DNA from: Paractinoplanes rishiriensis
Lineage (GTDB): Bacteria; Actinomycetota; Actinomycetes; Mycobacteriales; Micromonosporaceae
Direction: 5' to 3'
DNA: 64,000 nt
NCBI RefSeq assembly: GCF_016862375.1
Contig: NZ_BOMV01000006.1
Location: forward strand, 79,174 to 143,173
The position numbers were made by a program, and so were the translations under genes. Under the pieces are notes generated by a model that saw only the letters and a list, made by a program, of their open reading frames with translations, was not told the DNA's origin and made no database searches. Below, in pieces: positions 57,722 through 64,000 of this stretch (position 1 is the first letter of the stretch; the number at the start of each line of letters is the position of its first letter).

Positions 57722-59328
57722 TCCTGTTCCAGGGCGACCAGCCTGACCAGACCGTGCAGACGGTAACCGACGCCGCCGGGGGAAGCACCCCCGGCGGCGT
57801 CCAGCAGGCGGGCGTCGAGCAGCCGGTCGGCGAGCCGTTCCGCGGCCGGCACCGGCAGGCCCACCAGCCGGGCCAGCAGTTCCGGGGTGAAGTCGGTCCG
57901 GCCGGCCAGGGCCAGCCGGGTCATCGCGTGGTACTCGGCCTCGCCCAGACCGGCGAAGCTCGCGGCCAGTGCGCCGCGCACGTCCAGGCCGCCGGCCGCC
58001 AACTGGTCGAGGCGGCCGTGCTCGTCCCGGAGCCGGGCCGCGCAGGCGGACAGCGGCCAGCGGCGCCGGGCCGCCAGCCAGCCACCGGCCGCCCGCAGCG
58101 CGAGGGGCAGGCCACCACAGTGGAACGCGATCTCGGCGGCGGCCGCCGGCTCGGCCCGCACCCGGGCCCGGCCGGCCACCTCGGCCAGCACCGCCACCGC
58201 CGCCGCGGGCGGCAGCACGTCCAGGTCGACGCGGGCCCGGCAGTCCAGTCCGGTGAGCATCCGCCGGCCGGTCACCAGCACGGCACCCCGGAAGCGGGAC
58301 GGCAGCGCCGCGCGTACCCGGTCCTCGGTGGTGACGTTGTCGAGCACCAGCAGCGCCCGCGGGCCGGCGTGAATCTCCCGGCCGGGGCCGGTGACGAAGT
58401 GCAGGCCGTCCGGGAAGTCCGCGGCCACCGACCGGGCGACCGCGACGGCCAGCGCGGTCTTGCCGGTGCCGGCCATTCCGGAGATCGCGACGACCACCGG
58501 CTCACCGGCGGGCCCGGTCAGGGCCCGCCGCAGCCGGCGGAACTCGGTGTCCCGCCCGGCCAGCGAACCGGTGCCGGGCGGCAGGACCTCGGCCGGCGCC
58601 TCGTCGGCCGCCAGCACCTCGCGGTGCAGCCGCTGCAACGCCGGGCCCGGTTCGATGCCCAACTCGGTGCGCAACGCCTGCCGCACCTCGCGGAAGACGG
58701 CCAGCGCGTCCGCCCGGCGGCCCGCACGCCAGAGCGCCCGGATCAGGTGCTCGCGCAGCTGTTCCCGCAGCGGATGCGTGCCGACCAGCTGGAACAGCTC
58801 GCCGATCAGCTCATGCCGCCGGCCCAGGCGCAGCTCGGCGGCGATCCGGTCCTCGGTCGCGGTCAGCCGCAGCTCGTCCAACTGGGTGGCGTACGCCCGC
58901 AGGTAGGGACTGTGCAGGCCGTCCAGTGCCGGGCCGCGCCACTGCGCCAGCGCCCGCCGAAGCCGGTCGGCCGCGGTCTCGTCGTCGCCGCCCGCGGCCG
59001 CCGCCCGGCCCTCGGCCAGCAGCGTCTCGAACCGGTGCGCGTCGCAACGCCCGGGCGTCAGGGCCAGCCGGTAACCGGGCGCCTGGGTGAGGATCGCGCC
59101 GGGCCGGCCGATCGCCCGGCGCAGCGCCGACACGTACGTCTGCACCAGAGCCTCCGCGGTCGGCGGCGGCTCCTCGCCCCACACCGCGTCCACCAGCCGC
59201 GCGGTGCTCACCACCCGGTCCGCATCGATCGCGCAGGCCGCCAGCAGCGCCCGCTGTTTGGCCGCGGTCAACGGCACCGGCCGACCGGCCAGCGCCAGCT
59301 CGACCGATCCCAGAATGCGTACGTCCAC
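57670..59328 (-). CDS. AfsR/SARP-type transcriptional regulator
   Basis: A 552-residue regulator: OmpR-like winged helix with the SARP look (VRILGSVELALAGRPVPLTAAKQRALLAACAI), a BTAD helical domain (to about 250), then an NB-ARC/STAND ATPase with P-loop ISGMAGTGKTALA and the Walker B-like ALLVLDNV. It lacks the C-terminal TPRs of AfsR. Such proteins activate nearby genes, often for antibiotics but here possibly the adjacent hydrolases. GTG 59328 follows GGGGGG five bases upstream. Its last 17 codons are antisense to the final propeller repeat of the NlpC gene, an odd shared end. Confidence 0.88.
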   Translation of the reverse strand: MDVRILGSVELALAGRPVPLTAAKQRALLAACAIDADRVVSTARLVDAVWGEEPPPTAEALVQTYVSALRRAIGRPGAILTQAPGYRLALTPGRCDAHRFETLLAEGRAAAAGGDDETAADRLRRALAQWRGPALDGLHSPYLRAYATQLDELRLTATEDRIAAELRLGRRHELIGELFQLVGTHPLREQLREHLIRALWRAGRRADALAVFREVRQALRTELGIEPGPALQRLHREVLAADEAPAEVLPPGTGSLAGRDTEFRRLRRALTGPAGEPVVVAISGMAGTGKTALAVAVARSVAADFPDGLHFVTGPGREIHAGPRALLVLDNVTTEDRVRAALPSRFRGAVLVTGRRMLTGLDCRARVDLDVLPPAAAVAVLAEVAGRARVRAEPAAAAEIAFHCGGLPLALRAAGGWLAARRRWPLSACAARLRDEHGRLDQLAAGGLDVRGALAASFAGLGEAEYHAMTRLALAGRTDFTPELLARLVGLPVPAAERLADRLLDARLLDAAGGASPGGVGYRLHGLVRLVALEQDQVMVPPRSCQVHVPLA

Positions 59329-59370
59329 GTAGTCCCCCCGGTGTCTCCGCGTCGCCGGATGACAGCCTGC

Positions 59371-59380
59371 GGTGATCACC
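59371..59380. promoter_or_regulatory. Palindrome between the two AfsR/SARP genes
   Basis: GGTGATCACC is a perfect 10-bp palindrome in the 108-bp divergent gap, 43 bp and 57 bp from the two start codons. Candidate operator, modest evidence because 10-bp palindromes occur by chance. Confidence 0.35.
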
Positions 59381-59422
59381 TGGTTCGCCGCTGGCGGACC
59401 GCTACCCGTAGCGCACCCGTAC

Positions 59423-59437
59423 TAGCCTGCTGATCCG
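59423..59437 (+). promoter_or_regulatory. Leaderless -10 box (TAGCCT) before 59437
   Basis: TAGCCT (59423-59428) ends eight bases before the GTG at 59437, with no ribosome site between, as at other genes of this window. Confidence 0.35.
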
Positions 59438-62400
59438 TGGACTTCGCCACGCAGCTCAAGGCGTACCGGGAAAAGGCCGGACTCACCCAGCGAGAGCTCG
59501 CCGGCCGCACCGGCCTGAGCACCGCCGCGATCCGTGATCTGGAGCAGCGGCGCAGCCGCGCGCCGCGCGCCGGGTCGATCCGCACGCTGGCCGCCGCGCT
59601 CGGCCTGAGCCCGGCGGAGACCGTGGCACTCCGAGACGCCGCGGGCCGGGTGCCTCCGGAGAAAGCGCCGGACGGGGAGATCAGCGTGGGCGTGCTCGGA
59701 CCGCTGATGGTGCAGCGGGGCACCACCGAGACCGCGCTGGGCACCGGCCGGCACCGGGTGGTGCTGGCCCGGCTGGCCCTCACCCCGGGCGTCGCCGTGC
59801 CTCGCGACGAGCTGATCGACCTGCTCTGGGGCAACCGGGTGCCGCCGACCGCGGTCAACCTGGTGCAGACCCACGTGAGCCGGTTGCGCCGGCTGCTCTC
59901 GCCGGAGGTCGTCGTGCTGGCCCCCGGCGGTTACCGGCTCGTCCTCGGCGAGGTCGACCAGACCACGTTCCGGGAGCTGACCGGCGCCGCGCGGGCCGCC
60001 GACCGGCCGGAGACCGCGCTCGACCTGCTCGGTCAGGCACTCGACCGGTGGCGCGGGGAACCGTGCGCGGACGTCGAGGAGGTACGCGGGCATCCGGCCG
60101 CGGCCGCGTTGCTGCAGGAGCGGGCGGCGGCGACCGTGCGCTACGCCGACCTGGCCGACGCGCTGTCCCGCAACGAATTGGCCGTGCCGAGGCTGACCGG
60201 CGTGGCTGCCGGGCGGCCGCTGGACGAGCCGCTGCACGCCCGGCTGATCGCCGCGCTCGGCGCGACCGGGCAGCGGGCGGCGGCCCTGTCCGCCTACCAC
60301 GACCTGCGCCGGCGGCTCCGCGAGGAACTCGGCGTCGACCCGGGTGCCGAGGTCGCCGAGGCGTACCGGGTGGTGCTGAGGCAGGAACCGGCCGCGGACG
60401 TCGCCGCGGACACCGGACCCCGGCCCTGGCAGGCGCCCGCGCCGCCGGCCGACTTCACCGGCCGGCGCGCCGAGGTGACCACGCTGCTCGACCTGCTGTG
60501 CCGGCGGCCGGCGACGGCCTGCCTGGTGTCCGGGGTGGCCGGGGTCGGTAAGACCACGCTGGCGCTGCGGGCCGCGCAACTGGTCCGTTCCGCATACCCG
60601 GACGGCCAGCTCTACGTCGACCTGGCCGGCGCCGGGGCCCGGCCGCTGGCCGCGGCCGAGGCGCTGGCCCGGTTTCTGCGCGCGCTCGGCGTCGAGGACC
60701 GCAGCATCCCCAAGGACGACGAGGAACGCGCTGCGCTGTTCCGCAGCATCACGGCCGAGCGCCGGGTGCTGGTGGTCCTGGACAACGCGCGGGACGCCCC
60801 GCAGGTCCGCCCGCTGCTGCCCGGCGCCGGCGGCAGCGTCGCGCTGATCACCAGCCGTTGGCGGCTGCCCGCGCTGGCCGGGGTGACCGTGCTCGGGCTC
60901 GCCCCGTTCTCGCCGGACGAGGCGGCCGGGCTGCTCGCCGTCACCGCCGGCGCCGACCGGGTGGCGGTCGACCCGGCCGCGGTGGCCGAGCTGGTCGCGG
61001 CCTGCGCCCGGCTGCCGATCGCGCTGCGGGTGGCCGGCGCGCGGCTGGCCAACCGTCCGGGATGGACCGTGCGCGACCTCGTCGACCGGCTCGCCGACCA
61101 GCGCGGGCGGCTGGCCGAGCTGCAGGTCGGCGACGTCGGGGTGGCGGCGAGCTTCGCACTGAGCTATCTGGAGCTGCCGGTCCGCACCGCCCGCGCGTTC
61201 CGGCTGCTGGCCCTGCTGCCCGGCACCGACTTCGTGGCACCGATCGCGGCCGCCACCCTCGGGCTCGACGTCCCCGGCACCATGCGCGAGCTGGACGACC
61301 TGATCAACGGCAACCTGCTCGAGCCGGCCACCGACGGCCGCTACCGCTACCACGACCTGCTGCGGATCTTCGCCCTCGGGCGGGTGGAGGCTGAGGAGCC
61401 GGCCGGCCGGCGCGCCGAGGCGGTGCGCAACATGCTGGACGGCTATCTCACCCGGGCGGCCGCGGCCGCCGAGCTGATCTATCCGAGCATGGTCCGGCTG
61501 CCGGTGGCCGCTACCGGTCCGGGGGCCTTCCGGGACGCGGCCGAGGCCACCGCCTGGCTGGACGACGAGTTGCCGGCGCTGGTCGCGGCGATCGAGGAGG
61601 CGGCCGGCCGGGTCGAGCACCGGGCGTACGCGTGGCGCCTCGCCGACCAGCTGCGCGGCTACTTCTTCACCCGCCGGCACTCGGCCGCCTGGCTGGCCAC
61701 CGGGCGGGCCGGGCTGGCCGCCGCCGAGACCGCCGGTGACGGGCTGGGCCGGGCCGCGATGCACCAGACCATCGGGCAGGCGCAGTGGTCGCTCGGCCAG
61801 TTCGTCCCGGCGCTGTCCGAGTACGAGCGGGCGCTGGCCCTCGCCGAGCAGCACGGATGGCCGGACGGCGAGGCGTACCTGCTGCACAACATCGGCCTGG
61901 TGCAGTCGCTGCTCGGCCGGCTGCCGGAGGCCCGGGCGTGGTACCGGCGGGCGCTCGCCGTCAGCCGGGCGTGCGGCTGCGTCCACGTCGAGGCGGCCAC
62001 CCGCAACGGCCTGGGCATCATGCTGGTCGAGGACGGCCGGATCGCGGCGGGCGCCGAGCACTTCGACGCGGCCCTGCGGATCAGCCTCCAGCACGCCAAC
62101 GGGTCGCACGCGTCGGCCGGCTACCGGTCCAACCTGGGCATGGCGATGCGCCTGCTCGGGCGGATGACGGAGGCCCGCGAGCACCTGGAGAAGTCGCTCG
62201 TCGCGTTCGTCGAGAACCGGTCGCCGACCGGTCAGCTGTCCGTGCTGGACGAACTGAGCCAGATGCACGCGACGCTCGGCGAGCACGACGCCGCGGTGGA
62301 CACCGCCCGCCGGGCGCTCGCGCTGGTCCGGCCGACCCGGGACCAGCGGGCCCAGGCGGTGCTGCTGGTGACGCTCGGGAACGCGCTGCTCGGCGTCCGG

Positions 62401-62643
62401 TCCCCCGCCGCGCGCACCGAGGCGGAACGCTGCTTCGCCGAGGCATATGCGACGAGCGAGCAGCTGAGCTATCCGTCGCTGCGGATCCGGGCCGGCCTCG
62501 GGCTGGCGCGCGCCGAACTGGCCGCCGGGCGCGGCGCCGAGGCCCTGTTGCGGGCCCGGGTCATCCACGCCGAGGCGGTGGCGGGCGACTTCCCGGCGCT
62601 GGCCGAGGAGGCCGGCCGGATCCTCGGGTCGCTCAGCCGTTGA
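59437..62643 (+). CDS. Xre-HTH / AfsR-SARP regulator with TPRs
   Basis: A 1068-residue multi-domain regulator. Residues 1-65 are an Xre-type HTH (LKAYREKAGLTQRELAGRTGLSTAAIRDLEQ); about 80-170 an OmpR-like winged helix (ISVGVLGPLMVQRG); then BTAD to about 310; an NB-ARC STAND ATPase with P-loop SGVAGVGKTTLALR (about 364-377) and VVLDNAR; and C-terminal TPRs (from about 760, e.g. ALSEYERALALAEQHG). This is the full AfsR layout with an added N-terminal HTH. It is divergent from the shorter AfsR-like gene and probably activates local genes on a signal sensed by the TPRs. Confidence 0.9.
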   Translation: MDFATQLKAYREKAGLTQRELAGRTGLSTAAIRDLEQRRSRAPRAGSIRTLAAALGLSPAETVALRDAAGRVPPEKAPDGEISVGVLGPLMVQRGTTETALGTGRHRVVLARLALTPGVAVPRDELIDLLWGNRVPPTAVNLVQTHVSRLRRLLSPEVVVLAPGGYRLVLGEVDQTTFRELTGAARAADRPETALDLLGQALDRWRGEPCADVEEVRGHPAAAALLQERAAATVRYADLADALSRNELAVPRLTGVAAGRPLDEPLHARLIAALGATGQRAAALSAYHDLRRRLREELGVDPGAEVAEAYRVVLRQEPAADVAADTGPRPWQAPAPPADFTGRRAEVTTLLDLLCRRPATACLVSGVAGVGKTTLALRAAQLVRSAYPDGQLYVDLAGAGARPLAAAEALARFLRALGVEDRSIPKDDEERAALFRSITAERRVLVVLDNARDAPQVRPLLPGAGGSVALITSRWRLPALAGVTVLGLAPFSPDEAAGLLAVTAGADRVAVDPAAVAELVAACARLPIALRVAGARLANRPGWTVRDLVDRLADQRGRLAELQVGDVGVAASFALSYLELPVRTARAFRLLALLPGTDFVAPIAAATLGLDVPGTMRELDDLINGNLLEPATDGRYRYHDLLRIFALGRVEAEEPAGRRAEAVRNMLDGYLTRAAAAAELIYPSMVRLPVAATGPGAFRDAAEATAWLDDELPALVAAIEEAAGRVEHRAYAWRLADQLRGYFFTRRHSAAWLATGRAGLAAAETAGDGLGRAAMHQTIGQAQWSLGQFVPALSEYERALALAEQHGWPDGEAYLLHNIGLVQSLLGRLPEARAWYRRALAVSRACGCVHVEAATRNGLGIMLVEDGRIAAGAEHFDAALRISLQHANGSHASAGYRSNLGMAMRLLGRMTEAREHLEKSLVAFVENRSPTGQLSVLDELSQMHATLGEHDAAVDTARRALALVRPTRDQRAQAVLLVTLGNALLGVRSPAARTEAERCFAEAYATSEQLSYPSLRIRAGLGLARAELAAGRGAEALLRARVIHAEAVAGDFPALAEEAGRILGSLSR

Positions 62644-63892
62644 GCGGCAGCACCCGCGCGATCTTGATCGAGGTGCTGGTGCTGCCGGCCGCCGGATAGG
62701 CCGCGCTGCCGTCGGGGTAGGGCTTGAAGGCCTGGTAGGCGTGGTCGCGCGCGGCGATCGAGAACTGCGCGCCGACCGGGGCGCCGGTGCCCGCGTCATA
62801 CACCTGCGCCGCCATCCCGCTGCCCGACTCCCAGGTCAAGAGCATTCTTTGCCCGTACGCGACCAGGTGCGGATGGGCCGACGCGGCGCCGGTGCGCACC
62901 GTCGTGTCGGACGCGCCCGTGGTGAAGTGCTCGAGGCGTACCTGGCCGCCCTGACTCCACGCGGTCCAGTAGCCGGCCGTGCTCGCCAGCACCAGGTCAC
63001 CGCCGAACAGGGTGCCGTCGCAGGTGCCGGCCGCGACCGTGCGGTACGGGTTGGGCTGAGCGATCCGGCAGTTGTTGTCGGTGGCGCACACCATCACGAA
63101 ATGCCCGGTACGCGGGTCCCAGACGATGCGCGAGGTCCAGGCGTGGCTGCAGCCCACCTCGAAGCTGTCGTGCCCGCGCAGCAGGTTGCCGGCCGCGTCG
63201 ACGACCTGCATCCGGTCGCCCTCGTGGATGTCCACACAGGAGCCGTTCTGCACCGTGATGGCCACCCCGAAGTAGGCCGCGTAGTTGCTGCCGTCGTACG
63301 CCAGCCGGCCGTGGTGCTGGTACCACCAGATGAACCGGGCCCCGTTGTCGTAGCCGCCCACGGTGGCGCTGAGGTTGGTGACCTGCCGGTCCCAGACCTG
63401 CGCGCCGGTGTTGTCGAACCGGATCATGTGCATGGTGTTGCACGGGCTGGACGAGCCGCCGCACAGCGGGCCCTCGCCGCAGTCGCCGCGCCGGGTGAGC
63501 AGCAGCACGCCGCCGTCCGCGTCGGCCTGCACGTCCTGCAGGTCGATCCCCTCGTAGCTGGTGGGCGTTCCGGTCAGCTGATCGTCGCAGCCGAGCCGGC
63601 CGAGGTAGACCTTGCTGTCGGTGCCGAGCCAGGCGAGCCAGGAACCGCCGTCCGGGGTGGCCGCGATCGCCATCGGCAGCGCCTCGGTGTCACCCTCGCG
63701 GCCGTAGCCGATCACCGGTACCCCGACGCTCACCTCGGTGACCTGCACCTGGGGTGTTTCCCCGGACGGCCGGGCGCACGCTTCCGCCTGGATCTCTTCG
63801 GCCGACGCGTTCAGGGCCGTCAGGCCCCCGCCGAGGGCCACGACAACGACGGCGGCTAGGGCAGCAAGTTTTCGCACCGAAGCATCATCCAT
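62633..63892 (-). CDS. Secreted protein of unknown function, propeller-like
   Basis: A 419-residue exported protein: signal or anchor segment (LAALAAVVVVALGGGLTALNASA) and then repeated beta-rich blocks with Trp/Asp/Gly motifs (ATPDGGSWLAWLGTDSKVYLGRL, YGQRMLLTWESGSGMAAQVYDAGTG). Ten or more Cys residues suggest disulfides. It looks like a six- or seven-blade beta-propeller, but no family is recognised. ATG 63892 is used because the longer frame passes through a terminator at 63925-63956; ATG 63919 is possible. It overlaps the convergent regulator by 11 bp. Confidence 0.7.
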   Translation of the reverse strand: MDDASVRKLAALAAVVVVALGGGLTALNASAEEIQAEACARPSGETPQVQVTEVSVGVPVIGYGREGDTEALPMAIAATPDGGSWLAWLGTDSKVYLGRLGCDDQLTGTPTSYEGIDLQDVQADADGGVLLLTRRGDCGEGPLCGGSSSPCNTMHMIRFDNTGAQVWDRQVTNLSATVGGYDNGARFIWWYQHHGRLAYDGSNYAAYFGVAITVQNGSCVDIHEGDRMQVVDAAGNLLRGHDSFEVGCSHAWTSRIVWDPRTGHFVMVCATDNNCRIAQPNPYRTVAAGTCDGTLFGGDLVLASTAGYWTAWSQGGQVRLEHFTTGASDTTVRTGAASAHPHLVAYGQRMLLTWESGSGMAAQVYDAGTGAPVGAQFSIAARDHAYQAFKPYPDGSAAYPAAGSTSTSIKIARVLPLNG

Positions 63893-63924
63893 AGGCGTCG
63901 ATCCCGACGGTACCGACATAAGGG

Positions 63925-63956
63925 AAAAATAAGGCCGCCGACGCGCGCCGGCGGCC
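63925..63956 (-). terminator. Intrinsic terminator at the window edge
   Basis: On the minus strand, GGCCGCCG (rc of 63949-63956), 8-nt loop, CGGCGGCC (rc of 63933-63940) is followed by TTATTTTT. A proper Rho-independent terminator just after the stop codon at 63968-63970. Confidence 0.75.
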
Positions 63957-63967
63957 CTATCCACCTG

Positions 63968-64000
63968 CTAATCGCCCGAGGGCGGCGTGATGGCGACGCT
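63968..64000 (-). CDS. C-terminal end of a gene beyond the window
   Basis: The minus strand reads ...SVAITPPSGD then TAG (63968-63970), 11 bp before an intrinsic terminator. Only the last ten codons are visible, so identity is unknown; the terminator spacing is what supports it. Confidence 0.4.
   Translation of the reverse strand, partial: SVAITPPSGD

Noticed and set aside
53567..62643. Antibiotic biosynthetic cluster because of the SARP genes
   Set aside because: No synthase, tailoring or resistance gene is present within the window.
59422..62799. Open frame of 1125 codons antisense to the large AfsR-like gene
   Set aside because: Low-complexity Arg/Gly/Pro composition, no motif; the plus-strand gene has clear HTH, BTAD, NB-ARC and TPR domains.

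Overview
The window is very GC-rich and densely coded. It has GTG and TTG starts, 4-bp start/stop overlaps, leaderless-looking genes, a MalR-type regulator, AfsR/SARP regulators, a mycosin, Tat and lipobox exporters and a DeoR/LacI chimera. Together these point to a soil actinomycete chromosome, most likely Micromonosporaceae and Actinoplanes-like. That placement is inference; there is no rRNA or tRNA here to anchor it.

Layout. 1-3472: a GPP34/GOLPH3 protein, an APC permease and two GNAT acetyltransferases. 3473-4523: about 1 kb without a convincing gene but with a strong orphan terminator. 4524-8965: a secreted lipase-like hydrolase, a MalR repressor and a secreted alpha-amylase with two starch-binding domains and candidate operator repeats upstream. 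9178-10773: a membrane diguanylate cyclase. 10791-19402: a sugar-uptake locus with a DUF2264 protein, a DeoR-HTH/LacI-sensor regulator, a 2-hydroxyacid dehydrogenase, an ABC importer without its own ATPase and a cytoplasmic BNR_4 propeller. It looks like a system for a modified, probably uronic-acid-bearing, oligosaccharide. 19413-29696: mixed housekeeping and accessory genes (acyltransferase, short UvrC-like nuclease, Gfo/Idh oxidoreductase and SIS protein, M24 peptidase, YggT, PPK2, TetR with thioesterase, a copper monooxygenase lipoprotein). 29716-33572: a leader peptide, an unknown protein, a MoxR ATPase and an HExxH/vWA protein forming one module. 33612-37371: a sensor kinase with a decayed second half, next to a normal kinase/response-regulator pair. 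37557-46873: membrane proteins, a kinase-fold protein lacking catalytic Asp residues, a short PpdK with its winged-helix partner, DUF4142, SRPBCC, MpaB-like oxygenase and TetR. 47104-49699: an orphan type VII secretion cluster (mycosin and two likely substrates). 49762-53456: small accessory genes, one a degraded propeller remnant.

The most striking region is 53567-62643. Three secreted cell-wall hydrolases with unrelated catalytic heads (M23, lysozyme/transglycosylase-like, NlpC/P60-like) all carry the same six-repeat PLL-like beta-propeller of about 43 residues per repeat. The first is divergent from the other two across a 14-bp dyad, and two divergent AfsR/SARP regulators follow directly. 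They look like a co-regulated, commonly targeted peptidoglycan-remodelling or lytic set.

Several genes (starts 10791, 19413, 20620, 23301, 29716, 37557, 59437) have a TANNNT-like -10 box ending 6-8 nt before the start codon and no clear ribosome binding site, which suggests leaderless transcripts.
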